A DNA stretch of 64,000 nt from Arcobacter sp. (GTDB lineage: Bacteria > Campylobacterota > Campylobacteria > Campylobacterales > Arcobacteraceae): positions 62,001-126,000 of the forward strand of contig PKUJ01000016.1 of NCBI GenBank assembly GCA_002869565.1, read 5' to 3'. Shown piece after piece: positions 17,490-26,372 of this stretch. Under the pieces are notes generated by a model. That model did not search any database and was not told the DNA's origin. It saw only the letters and a program-made list of their open reading frames with translations. Made by a program: the position numbers and the translations under genes. How positions within the stretch are numbered: the first letter of the stretch is position 1; each line of letters begins with the position of its first letter.

Positions 17490-18857
17490 ATGATTGATTT
17501 TAAAAAATTTGAAAAGTATTCCAAACCAGGTCCTAGATATACTTCATATCCTACAGCACCAGAATTTTCAGAAGATTTTTCTCAAGAAGATTTAATAAAT
17601 TATTATAAAAATCAAGATGATGATAGAAACATATCTTTATATATACATCTTCCTTTTTGTAGAAGTGCCTGTTACTTTTGTGGTTGTAACGTAATATTTA
17701 CATCTAAAGAAGATAAAAAAATAAAATATTTAGAGTACTTAAAAAAAGAACTAGATTTATTAAAAAAAGAGTTAAATACTAATAGAATAGTAACTCAAAT
17801 GCACTTTGGTGGGGGAACACCTACTTACTTTTCACCTGAACAATTAGATGAAGTTATTACTATGATTAAAACTACTTTTCCTAATTTTTCATCTGAGGCT
17901 GAAGTTTCTTGTGAAGTTGATCCTAGATTTTTCACAAAAGAGCACATGGATGTACTTAAAAAAGGAGGTTGTAACAGATTAAGTTTTGGAGTACAAGATT
18001 TAGATGAAGAAGTTCAAAAAACTATTCATAGAATACAACCTTATGAAACTACTCAAAATGTGATGCAAATAGCAAGAAATGCAGGAATCAACTCTATAAA
18101 TATTGACTTAATTTATGGTCTTCCTCATCAAAATAGAAAGACTTTTCATGAAACTGTAAAACAAATTTTAACTTTAGACCCAGATAGACTTGCAGTTTTT
18201 AATTATGCACACGTTCCTTGGCTAATGAAAACTATGAGAAAATTTGATGAATCTACTTTTGCTCCTCCATCAGAAAAACTTGAAATTCTGAAAGATACAA
18301 TTGAATTTTTTACTAAAAATGGTTATAAAATGGTAGGAATGGATCACTTTGCAAAACCTGAAGATGAACTTTTTAAAGCAATTGAAAAAGGTGAACTTCA
18401 TAGGAATTTTCAAGGATATACTACAAAAGGTGGTGCTGATTTAATTGGTATTGGGGTTACTTCTATTGGAAATGGTGTAGATTATTATGCACAAAACTTC
18501 AAAGATTTAAAACAATACGAAGAATCATTAGATAATGGAGACTTGCCAGTATTTAAAGGTTATAGATTAAGTGAAGATGATATATTAAGACAGTATGTAA
18601 TTATGGAACTTATGAGTAACTTTAGTCTGAATATCCCAAGAGTTGAAGAAAAATTTGGAATAAATTTTAATGAATATTTTAAAGATGACTTAATTGAATT
18701 GCAAGAGTTTATTGAAGCAGACTTAGTTTCAATTGAAAATGATAAAATTACTGTTTCACAAACAGGAACAATGTTAATTAGAAATATTTGTATGCCATTC
18801 GATGCATATCTTAAAAAAGTTCCTGAAAATAAAAGAAGGTTTAGTAAAACAATATAA
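17490..18857 (+). CDS. hemN: Oxygen-independent coproporphyrinogen III oxidase
   Basis: The 455-residue radical-SAM enzyme decarboxylates coproporphyrinogen III to protoporphyrinogen IX. The cluster motif LPFCRSACYFCGC is near residues 54-66, YxSYPTAPEF lies at the N-terminus, and GGGTPTY and the HemN-type C-terminal domain are present. Full length of about 455 residues and the extra Cys after the CxxxCxxC triad favour true HemN over HemW. The gene is intact, which shows the heme pathway is expected to operate in this organism and makes the stop in hemB notable. It overlaps the next gene by 1 base. Confidence 0.93.
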   Translation: MIDFKKFEKYSKPGPRYTSYPTAPEFSEDFSQEDLINYYKNQDDDRNISLYIHLPFCRSACYFCGCNVIFTSKEDKKIKYLEYLKKELDLLKKELNTNRIVTQMHFGGGTPTYFSPEQLDEVITMIKTTFPNFSSEAEVSCEVDPRFFTKEHMDVLKKGGCNRLSFGVQDLDEEVQKTIHRIQPYETTQNVMQIARNAGINSINIDLIYGLPHQNRKTFHETVKQILTLDPDRLAVFNYAHVPWLMKTMRKFDESTFAPPSEKLEILKDTIEFFTKNGYKMVGMDHFAKPEDELFKAIEKGELHRNFQGYTTKGGADLIGIGVTSIGNGVDYYAQNFKDLKQYEESLDNGDLPVFKGYRLSEDDILRQYVIMELMSNFSLNIPRVEEKFGINFNEYFKDDLIELQEFIEADLVSIENDKITVSQTGTMLIRNICMPFDAYLKKVPENKRRFSKTI

Positions 18858-20155
18858 TGAATATATTAGATAAATTTGATTATACAGAAATCAGCGATGA
18901 TTGTGTTAAGTGTGGTAAATGTAAACCAGTTTGTACAATTTTTAATATAAATCAAGATGAGGCTACAAGCCCTAGAGGTTTTATTGACCTTTTAGGTGCA
19001 TATAAAAGAGATGAGTTAGAACTTGACAAAAACGCAAAAGATATTTTTGAGTCCTGTTTCTTATGTACAAACTGCGTTGAAGTATGTCCAAATGATTTAC
19101 CAACTGATATGATTATTGAGCAAGTAAGAAGTGATATTGCAAAGAAATTTGGTATTGCCTGGTATAAAAGAGCATTCTTTTTTCTTTTAAAACATAGAAA
19201 AACAATGGATATACTTTCAAGTCTTGGTTGGGTCTTCCAAACATGTGCTTTAAAACTAGATTCAAAAAAACAATCAGCTCTTCCTAGATTTTCACTACCA
19301 ATAATTAAAAAAGATAGAGCATTGCCTTTTGCAGATAAAAGAAGCTTTTTAAATAAATATCCTCAAAATATACTAGCTAAAGATAAAAAAATTGAAGAAA
19401 ACAAAAAAAATAAAGTTGCAATCTTTATAGGATGTATGAGTAACTATACATATACTAATACTGGTGATTCTTTAGTTAAGATTCTAAAAAAACTTGATCT
19501 TGATATTTTTATTCCAAAAAAACAATTATGTTGTGGAGCTCCTGCATATTTTACAGGTGATTTTGATACCGTTGATTATCTAGTTAAAAAAAATATAGAA
19601 TATTTTGAAACTTGGATTGATGATGTTGATGCAATTATAAGTCCAGAAGCAACATGTAGTGCAATGATAAACCAAGATTGGGAACATTACTTACATGACC
19701 AGCCAGAATGGAAAGAAAGAGCTATTACAATATCAAAAAAAGTATTCTTAGCTACAAAATGGCTTGAAAATAACACAGATTTGAAAAATCTATTAGCTAA
19801 TTCTACTAAACAAATGAATGCTTCTATTACATACCATGATCCTTGTCACGCTAAAAAAATGCAAGGGGTATGGGAAGAACCGAGAGAACTGTTAAAACAA
19901 AATTATATTTTAACTGAAATGAGCGATTCAAATAGATGTTGTGGTTTTGGTGGAGTTACTATGCAAAGTGAAAAGTATGAATATGCTAAAGCGGCAGGAA
20001 TGCCAAAAGCTGCAATGATAAAAGAAACTAAAGCAGAGATTGTTAGTGCAGAATGTTCTGCATGTAGAATGCAAATTACAAACTCTTTATATCAAGCAGA
20101 TGTTAATGTTCAATTTAAAAATCCTATTGAACTCATAGCTGATGCGTTAGATTAA
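18857..20155 (+). CDS. Fe-S oxidoreductase subunit, GlcF/HdrD-like
   Basis: The 432-residue protein has two N-terminal 4Fe-4S motifs (CVKCGKCKPVC near 16-26; CFLCTNCVEVC near 67-77) followed by two CCG domains (CCGAPAYF and CCGFGGVT with flanking Cys). This layout is shared by glycolate oxidase GlcF, LldE-type and heterodisulfide-reductase-type subunits, which pass electrons from a flavin dehydrogenase to quinone or disulfide acceptors. No flavoprotein partner is next to it, so the substrate cannot be assigned. It overlaps hemN by 1 base and lies 9 bases before lgt. Confidence 0.85.
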   Translation: MNILDKFDYTEISDDCVKCGKCKPVCTIFNINQDEATSPRGFIDLLGAYKRDELELDKNAKDIFESCFLCTNCVEVCPNDLPTDMIIEQVRSDIAKKFGIAWYKRAFFFLLKHRKTMDILSSLGWVFQTCALKLDSKKQSALPRFSLPIIKKDRALPFADKRSFLNKYPQNILAKDKKIEENKKNKVAIFIGCMSNYTYTNTGDSLVKILKKLDLDIFIPKKQLCCGAPAYFTGDFDTVDYLVKKNIEYFETWIDDVDAIISPEATCSAMINQDWEHYLHDQPEWKERAITISKKVFLATKWLENNTDLKNLLANSTKQMNASITYHDPCHAKKMQGVWEEPRELLKQNYILTEMSDSNRCCGFGGVTMQSEKYEYAKAAGMPKAAMIKETKAEIVSAECSACRMQITNSLYQADVNVQFKNPIELIADALD

Positions 20156-20164
20156 GATTTATAT

Positions 20165-20980
20165 ATGGAATTTTGGCAAAATATTTATTCTAATTTTAAT
20201 CCTATAGCGTTTAATATAGGATCAATTGCCGTACATTGGTATGGTATCATGTATGCTACAGCACTGCTTTTTGCAATTTTCACTGCAAAATGGATAATAA
20301 AACATGATAAAATTCCAATTTCAAATGAAATATTTGATTCATATATTTGGTGGTCAGAAATTGGAGTTATTTTAGGTGCAAGAGTAGGATATATCATTTT
20401 CTATGATACTCATACAATGTATTATCTAAGTCATCCTTGGCAAATATTTAATCCATTTGTAGATGGTGTATTTACGGGTATTTCGGGAATGAGTTATCAC
20501 GGAGCATTCATTGGTTTTTTAATTGCCTCATTTTTATTTTGTAGAAAAAATAAAGTCTCTTTTTGGTTTTTAGCTGATATTTCTGTGCTAGGAATTTCTG
20601 CAGGTTATGTTTTTGGAAGAATTGGAAACTTTTTCAATCAAGAGCTTGTAGGACGAGTAACTGATGTTCCTTGGGGAATTTATGTTAATGATGTATTAAG
20701 ACATCCTTCACAGCTTTATGAGGCATTTTTAGAAGGTATTTTAATCTTTATAATTCTATTTACTATTAGAAAGAAAAAAACTTTTGATGGACAATTAGCT
20801 ATATCATATGGAATTTTATATTCTTCAATGAGAATAATTGCAGAGTTCTTTAGAGAACCAGATATTCAATTGGGATTTTTATATGGTGAATGGTTGACAA
20901 TGGGAATGTTACAATCAGGTATCTTTGCTATATTAAGTATAAGTCTTTTTTTAATTATAAAAAGAACAACTGTTAGATAA
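20165..20980 (+). CDS. lgt: Prolipoprotein diacylglyceryl transferase
   Basis: The 271-residue membrane enzyme attaches diacylglycerol to the lipobox Cys of prolipoproteins, the first step of lipoprotein maturation. It shows the Lgt signature GRIGNFFNQELVG near residue 155, HWYGIMYATA at the N-terminus, YHGAF in a middle helix and RHPSQLYEA. Several hydrophobic helices fit the known seven-helix fold. It is the last gene of the argF run; its stop lies inside an inverted repeat shared with the convergent regulator gene. Confidence 0.95.
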   Translation: MEFWQNIYSNFNPIAFNIGSIAVHWYGIMYATALLFAIFTAKWIIKHDKIPISNEIFDSYIWWSEIGVILGARVGYIIFYDTHTMYYLSHPWQIFNPFVDGVFTGISGMSYHGAFIGFLIASFLFCRKNKVSFWFLADISVLGISAGYVFGRIGNFFNQELVGRVTDVPWGIYVNDVLRHPSQLYEAFLEGILIFIILFTIRKKKTFDGQLAISYGILYSSMRIIAEFFREPDIQLGFLYGEWLTMGMLQSGIFAILSISLFLIIKRTTVR

Positions 20981-20996
20981 AATTTATCTAACAGTT
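20968..20996 (+). terminator. Convergent terminator-like hairpin, lgt / response regulator
   Basis: AACTGTTAGAT (20968-20978) is repeated in reverse complement at 20986-20996 around an A/T loop. The repeat spans the last codons of lgt and of the opposite gene. T runs are weak, so it may act as an RNA 3'-end stabiliser. Confidence 0.5.
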
Positions 20997-22270
20997 ATAT
21001 CTCCAAATTGATCTTCATAAGCTTTAATTACATCTTCTAAATCAACAATTTTACCTCTATATTCATCTATATACCCCTGCAGAGTATTAATTCCTTCTTG
21101 TGACTTTCCTAACTTATCTGTCATTACAACTATTTTCTTTTTAAATTTCTGATACTCTTCCACAGCAATAACTGCTGTTTGGTGCAGTTTTTCTATTCTT
21201 TTTTGATATCCCATTTGTAATTGGTCATTTTTATCTAATGCTTCTTTTAATTTTCTTTCTAATGAGAGTATTCGTCCTTTATCATCAGCATTTTTTGTTC
21301 TAAGAAGTTTTATTTGAGAATTAAGTTCATGTATAAATTTTGCTACTTGTTCATCTTTTTGCATTTTTGCAAAGTGTAAGGCATCATCAAACTCATCTTG
21401 AAGTCTTTTTTCTTGTTTAACTTGTTGACTTTTTTGATGCATAATAAATCTTTTTAATTTATGTTTTTCTTCTTCATCTTCTGTAATCAAAAAACGACTT
21501 GCCACATATTTTTCTATATTACCATCATTATCGAAAATAGGAAAAATTGTAGATTTCACATAATATGCATCACCATCTTTTGTTATATTTTTTATTTTTC
21601 CAGTCCATGTTCCACCTGATTGTATCGTTTTCCAAAGTTTTTCATATATTTTTGGAGAAACATCAGGATGCCTTACAATGTTGTGATTACTACCTATAAG
21701 TTCTTCTCTTGTATATCCAGATATTTCGCAAAAAATATCATTTGCATATGTAATTATACCTTTTAAATCAGTTTCACTAACAAGATTTTCTTTGTCTAAA
21801 ATATCTTTATATATTTGTAATTCATTTTGCTGTTTAGTAACTAGTCTTAAATTATAAATATCTTGTAAAATTCTACTTAAAACTTTTAGAGTAGTATTAA
21901 GCTGCATTGGTTTTACAATATAATCAGAAACTTTAAATTTTATTGCTTTTATTAATTGAGAGATGTCGTTAAAAGCAGTAACAATTAAAATTGGAATTTC
22001 AAAATCTTGTTTTCTAACTTCTGCCATAAATTGAATACCATCAATTTTAGGCATATTTACATCAGTAAGAATTATATCTATCTCGTCTATATGAGATTTA
22101 TATATATCAAGTCCTATTTGTCCATCTTCCCCAACATAGACTTTTTTAAAGAATTTTTCAAAGACAGAGAGAGTCTCCTTTCGGATTATCTCATCATCTT
22201 CTAAATATAAAAGTGTCGAATTCTTTAGAATCTCAAATTCATGAGAATTAGTTTGATTCGACGTATCCAT
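20984..22270 (-). CDS. Response regulator with PAS domain and long coiled coil, no output domain
   Basis: A receiver domain (about 15-130; phospho-acceptor in ILTDVNMPKIDG) is followed by an Aer-type PAS (about 150-265, GSNHNIVRHPD) and a Lys/Glu/Gln-rich coiled coil to the C-terminus. There is no kinase, GGDEF, EAL or DNA-binding part, so it probably works by protein contact. I use ATG 22270 as the start; a TTG at 22276 would add two residues. It overlaps the upstream zinc-ribbon gene by 23 bases, indicating coupling. It is the last of four genes transcribed from about 23444. Confidence 0.82.
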   Translation of the reverse strand: MDTSNQTNSHEFEILKNSTLLYLEDDEIIRKETLSVFEKFFKKVYVGEDGQIGLDIYKSHIDEIDIILTDVNMPKIDGIQFMAEVRKQDFEIPILIVTAFNDISQLIKAIKFKVSDYIVKPMQLNTTLKVLSRILQDIYNLRLVTKQQNELQIYKDILDKENLVSETDLKGIITYANDIFCEISGYTREELIGSNHNIVRHPDVSPKIYEKLWKTIQSGGTWTGKIKNITKDGDAYYVKSTIFPIFDNDGNIEKYVASRFLITEDEEEKHKLKRFIMHQKSQQVKQEKRLQDEFDDALHFAKMQKDEQVAKFIHELNSQIKLLRTKNADDKGRILSLERKLKEALDKNDQLQMGYQKRIEKLHQTAVIAVEEYQKFKKKIVVMTDKLGKSQEGINTLQGYIDEYRGKIVDLEDVIKAYEDQFGDITVR

Positions 22271-22508
22271 ACTCAACTGCTAATTCATCAATTTTTTTTT
22301 GTAATAAATCAATTCTCCAACCATGTCTATTAGCAAAATTTTCTATTTCCACTTCTCTTTGTTCTGGAGTACAAAAAACAAAAATCCTTTTAAGAAATGG
22401 TTTTGGTACTTGAATAGCAATTAATTGAAAGTAGTTTTCCTTACAACCTCTTGAACAAAAAGCCTTGCTCATTGCTATTTTTTTACCACAATATGGACAA
22501 TGTGACAT
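22248..22508 (-). CDS. Small zinc-ribbon protein
   Basis: The 86-residue protein begins with a treble-clef-like zinc site, CPYC near residue 4 and CSRGC near residue 18. A helical, charged region follows (IENFANRHGWRIDLLQKKIDEL). The ribosome site AGGGGAAA is strong. I recognise no named family. It overlaps the PAS-receiver gene downstream and lies 3 bases after the 66-residue gene upstream. Confidence 0.65.
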   Translation of the reverse strand: MSHCPYCGKKIAMSKAFCSRGCKENYFQLIAIQVPKPFLKRIFVFCTPEQREVEIENFANRHGWRIDLLQKKIDELAVEYGYVESN

Positions 22509-22511
22509 TAT

Positions 22512-22712
22512 TTATTTCCCCTCTTTATAAATTAATTTGTAGAATTTTGCATTTGTTACATCTTGCAAGAATTTTGGATCAACTTCATGAAGTGCAATTA
22601 TTTCAATCTCTTTGCCATTCATTATCCAACCTTTGCCTGAATCAATTACTTTTTGTTCTTCAAACATTTGAATCAGATCTTCTTTTGATATTATTTCTTC
22701 TTGCTCTTCCAT
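22512..22712 (-). CDS. Small hypothetical protein, 66 residues
   Basis: This acidic soluble protein has a helical N-terminus (EEQEEIISKEDLIQMFEEQ) and short strands (GKGWIMNGKEIEIIALHEV). It has no signal, membrane helix or cysteine. I cannot assign a family. It is placed tightly between the regulator 22743-23444 and the zinc-ribbon gene, in the same direction, which supports it as real. Confidence 0.55.
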   Translation of the reverse strand: MEEQEEIISKEDLIQMFEEQKVIDSGKGWIMNGKEIEIIALHEVDPKFLQDVTNAKFYKLIYKEGK

Positions 22713-22742
22713 ATGTTGGTTCCAAACAGTATTTAATATAAT

Positions 22743-23444
22743 CTACTTTTGTATATCATCAATAACATAACCTCTATTAGAATGATTTCTAATAATTTCA
22801 TAATAAGTTTTTTGTCTAATTTTATTTACTATATTTCGCATAGTATATATTGACATATTCTTACCCTTCCAAACAACGCTCTTAATTGTATCATAATCTA
22901 CAACATCACCTTTTTTAACAATAAGAAGTTTTAAGAAACCTTTTTCTAATCTAGTGAAATCAATTAAACTTCCACCTGCTTTAAAAAATTGATCTCTGTA
23001 TTCATCAAAATAAATTCCATTTTGGAATTCTATTTTATCACCTCTTTTAGTTTGATTTAAACACATTATAACCGCTAACTTAATATCTTTTGGTCTTAAT
23101 GGTTTAGTTAAAAAAGTATAAGCACTATTGTTTATTGCAGTTACAATATCTTCATTGTTATCTTTGTTTGAGATAATAATTTTTGGTAAAGTAGGAGCAG
23201 ATTGTGATATGTTTGTACATAAATCATCAAAATCTTTAGCCTCTACATCAGTATCAATAATTATCATATCATAACTATTCTCCTCTATTAATGAAACCGC
23301 TTCATTAGTACTTTTTACTAAGGTAAGTTCTTTAAAGTAATCATCGAACTCATTTTCAATAGTAGTTTTAACTTCTGCATCATTACTAACAAATAGTAAT
23401 TTTGCATTATAAAGTTTTCTAATGTTTTTTAATGTTTTTAGCAT
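22743..23444 (-). CDS. Response regulator with winged-helix output and atypical receiver
   Basis: The start is set at ATG 23444 (MLKTLKNIRKL), which has AAAGAGA 5 bases upstream; a longer frame from 23477 lacks a better site. The receiver is divergent: the usual acidic pair is replaced by VSNDAE, the phospho-acceptor Asp is probably in IIIDTD, and the Lys in FLTKPL is kept. The C-terminal OmpR-type winged helix is normal and ends in NRGYVID. The weak acidic pocket suggests altered or phosphorylation-independent control. It heads the four-gene group that ends with the PAS-receiver protein; no kinase is adjacent. Confidence 0.82.
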   Translation of the reverse strand: MLKTLKNIRKLYNAKLLFVSNDAEVKTTIENEFDDYFKELTLVKSTNEAVSLIEENSYDMIIIDTDVEAKDFDDLCTNISQSAPTLPKIIISNKDNNEDIVTAINNSAYTFLTKPLRPKDIKLAVIMCLNQTKRGDKIEFQNGIYFDEYRDQFFKAGGSLIDFTRLEKGFLKLLIVKKGDVVDYDTIKSVVWKGKNMSIYTMRNIVNKIRQKTYYEIIRNHSNRGYVIDDIQK

Positions 23445-23548
23445 AGTAATCTCTTTATAAAATAATTTTAATAACATTCTAACAAAATTTTACTATTTTG
23501 TCAAAATAAAATTATTAAATAATAAATTTATTTTATATATTTTATGAG

Positions 23549-26266
23549 TTATTTAAGTTCTTGCCAACTTAAGCCTACACTTTGTGATACATTAAGAGGA
23601 ACTTTTAATTTATATATTTCTTCCATAACTTCAGCCAATTTTTTGATTATTTTCTCAACTTCATCATTTTTAACTTCAAAAATTAATTCATCATGAATTT
23701 GAAGTAACATCTTAACATCCTCATTATTCTTGAACTCTTTAAAAATTTTCAACATTGATAATTTAATTAAATCTGCTGAACTTCCTTGAAAAAGACTATT
23801 AACTGATTCACGTAAAAAAGCTGCTCTCATCATAGCATTTGCAGAATCAAAATCAAATATCCTTCTTCTTTTTACTAAAGTTTCTACATATCCATCTTCT
23901 AAAGCTTGGTCCTCAATTGATTTTAAATACTCTTTAACACTTTTAAAGGCTTCAAAATAAGAATCAATATATTTTTTTGCATCTTTTGCAGGAATACCTA
24001 AAGTATCTCCAAGTTTTCTACTCCCCATTCCATAAAGAAGTCCAAAGTTTATTGATTTTGCAATAGACCTTTTTGCATCAGCCTCTTCTTCTCCAAAAAT
24101 TTTAACTGCTGTTTGTCTATGTATATCTTTATTATTATTAAATGCATCTAATAAAGCTTGGTCTTCTGAAAAATGAGCTAAAAGTCTCAATTCAATTTGA
24201 GAATAATCAATACCTATTAGTTTATAGCCATCTTTTGGAATAAATGCACTTCTAATTTCAGCACCAGCTGGAGTTCTTACAGGAATATTTTGTAAGTTTG
24301 GATTCTTTGAACTCAACCTTCCTGTTGCAGTTCCTGTTTGTAGAAATGAAGTATATATTCTATTTTCACTATTTTTTAATCCTAATTCTAATAAAGGTTC
24401 AATATAAGTAGATTGTAGCTTAAAAGCTTCTCTATATTGTAATAACATAGGTATTATCTCATGAGCATCAACTAATTTTTGAAGAACAACTTCATTTGTA
24501 CTATATCCACTTTTTGTTTTCTTTGATGGAGGAAGCTTTAGATTATCAAATAATATTGTTCCTAACTGTTTAGGAGAATTTATATTAAACTCACACCCTG
24601 CACTTTCATATATTTTTGCAGTTAATTCTTGAATATGCTTAGCATTTGTCTCTTTTAACTCTTTAAGTTTATTAACATCAACTTTAATTCCATTATCTTC
24701 CATATTTGCTAATACATATATAAAATCAAACTCTATTTCATTTGCAACTTTGATTAAATGCTCACACTCTTTATTTTTAAAATCTTCAAGTAAAGCAAAA
24801 TATAACTTATATGTATAAAGAGCGTCTTCAGCAGCATAATTACAAGCATCGTCAATATTTACATTAGAAAAGTTTTCACCTTTTTTAACAACATCTTTAA
24901 AAGCAATCATTTTATGGTCAAAATATTTATTACTAAGAAAATCTAAACCTATTTTTGAACTTGAATCTAGTAACCAAGCCAAAATCATTGTGTCTGCAAA
25001 AAGTTTTAATTCTATTCCTAATGAATTTTTAATAATTGAATAATCATATTTGAAATTTTGAAGAACTAATTTCTTTTTATTTAAAATATTTATTACATCT
25101 TTTGCAACATTTTCACTTATTTGTTCTGGTGCTCCTAAATAGAAATGATTTAAAGGAACATAATAAGCTCTATTTTTCTCATATGAAAAGGAAAACCCTA
25201 CTAAAGAAGCATTTCTTGTATCTAAATCAGTTGTTTCCGTATCAAAAGCAACAATAGTATCATCAGAAATTGAATTTACCACTTCAAAGAGTTTCTTTTC
25301 ATCATTTAAAAGAATATATTCAACTTCTTCAATTTTTTTTATTTCTTTTATTTCCGATTCATTATTGTTAGGTATTTTTGTTTTATAATTTAGCCCCTCT
25401 TTATTTACCCTGTCAATAATTCTATTTAAATCATATTCTATTAAAATATCAGATATTTTAAGTATTGGATTTTCTTCAGGAAGAGTATAAGTATCAATTT
25501 CATCAATACAATGACAATCTAAACTAAGCGAAACTAATTCTTTCGAAATATAAGCTAATTCTTTTCCTTCTGTTAGCAACTTCTGCCATCTTGGTTTTTC
25601 AATTTCTTCTATGTTTGCATATATATTATCAAGAGTTCCAAACTGTTTTATTAAAGCTTCTGCAGTTTTAGCACCAACACCTTTTACTCCAGGAACATTA
25701 TCTGCACTATCTCCTAAAAGAGATTGATAGTCAGTAAATTGTTTTGGTAAAACTCCATATTTTTCAAAACATTTATCTTCATTCATAACAACTTTTTTTA
25801 TTGGGTCAAAAAGATACACTTTATCATCGTCAATTAATTGATATAAATCTTTATCATGGGATACAACTCTTACTTCTAAATCTTTTTGTTTAGCATCATG
25901 GGCAATTGAAGCTATTATATCATCAGCTTCAAAACCACTTCTCATTGCAGTTTGAAATCCCATTTTCTCAATCCACTCGATAGCAACAGGCAATTGTTTT
26001 AATAGATCTTCTGGAACATCAGGTCTGTGGGATTTATATTCTGAATAAATTTCATTCCTAAAAGTTGGTCCTTTTGCATCTAATGCAAAAACTAAATAAT
26101 CAGTTTGGAAATCTTTTCCAATGTTTGATATAAAATTCATAAACCCTGTTAGTAAACCTGTAGGGAATCCAGCTTTATCACCAGACTTTGCTTTTAAAGG
26201 TGGTAAGGCATAATAACTTCTAAATAAAAAACCAAATGTATCGATAACGGTGATTGTTTTTTTCAT
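23549..26266 (-). CDS. polA: DNA polymerase I
   Basis: This is a full-length 905-residue PolA. It has an N-terminal 5'-3' nuclease (FRSYYALPPL, GDSADNVPGVKGVG), a 3'-5' exonuclease with an intact DxE motif (FDTETTD near residue 341), and polymerase motifs A (DYSQIELRLLAHFS), B (KSINFGLLYGMG) and C (QIHDELIFEV). The acidic proofreading residues are kept, unlike PolA of several other lineages. It functions in Okazaki fragment processing and repair. It stands alone, divergent from the PAS kinase at 26373. Confidence 0.97.
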   Translation of the reverse strand: MKKTITVIDTFGFLFRSYYALPPLKAKSGDKAGFPTGLLTGFMNFISNIGKDFQTDYLVFALDAKGPTFRNEIYSEYKSHRPDVPEDLLKQLPVAIEWIEKMGFQTAMRSGFEADDIIASIAHDAKQKDLEVRVVSHDKDLYQLIDDDKVYLFDPIKKVVMNEDKCFEKYGVLPKQFTDYQSLLGDSADNVPGVKGVGAKTAEALIKQFGTLDNIYANIEEIEKPRWQKLLTEGKELAYISKELVSLSLDCHCIDEIDTYTLPEENPILKISDILIEYDLNRIIDRVNKEGLNYKTKIPNNNESEIKEIKKIEEVEYILLNDEKKLFEVVNSISDDTIVAFDTETTDLDTRNASLVGFSFSYEKNRAYYVPLNHFYLGAPEQISENVAKDVINILNKKKLVLQNFKYDYSIIKNSLGIELKLFADTMILAWLLDSSSKIGLDFLSNKYFDHKMIAFKDVVKKGENFSNVNIDDACNYAAEDALYTYKLYFALLEDFKNKECEHLIKVANEIEFDFIYVLANMEDNGIKVDVNKLKELKETNAKHIQELTAKIYESAGCEFNINSPKQLGTILFDNLKLPPSKKTKSGYSTNEVVLQKLVDAHEIIPMLLQYREAFKLQSTYIEPLLELGLKNSENRIYTSFLQTGTATGRLSSKNPNLQNIPVRTPAGAEIRSAFIPKDGYKLIGIDYSQIELRLLAHFSEDQALLDAFNNNKDIHRQTAVKIFGEEEADAKRSIAKSINFGLLYGMGSRKLGDTLGIPAKDAKKYIDSYFEAFKSVKEYLKSIEDQALEDGYVETLVKRRRIFDFDSANAMMRAAFLRESVNSLFQGSSADLIKLSMLKIFKEFKNNEDVKMLLQIHDELIFEVKNDEVEKIIKKLAEVMEEIYKLKVPLNVSQSVGLSWQELK

Positions 26267-26300
26267 TAAATACTTCTTTCAATTTATAAATAAAATAAGA

Positions 26301-26340
26301 TAATACCATCTAGTTTGGTATTATTTAAAGATTTTATAAT
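26301..26340 (+). promoter_or_regulatory. Promoter with upstream inverted repeat, PAS kinase 26373
   Basis: A TATAAT box (26335-26340) lies 12 bases after an 8-bp inverted repeat TAATACCA/TGGTATTA (26301-26308 with 26316-26323). The repeat covers the -35 region, the usual place for an activator or repressor site. Confidence 0.4.
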
Positions 26341-26372
26341 ATAATAATAACACTTAAAAATAAGGGTAACTA

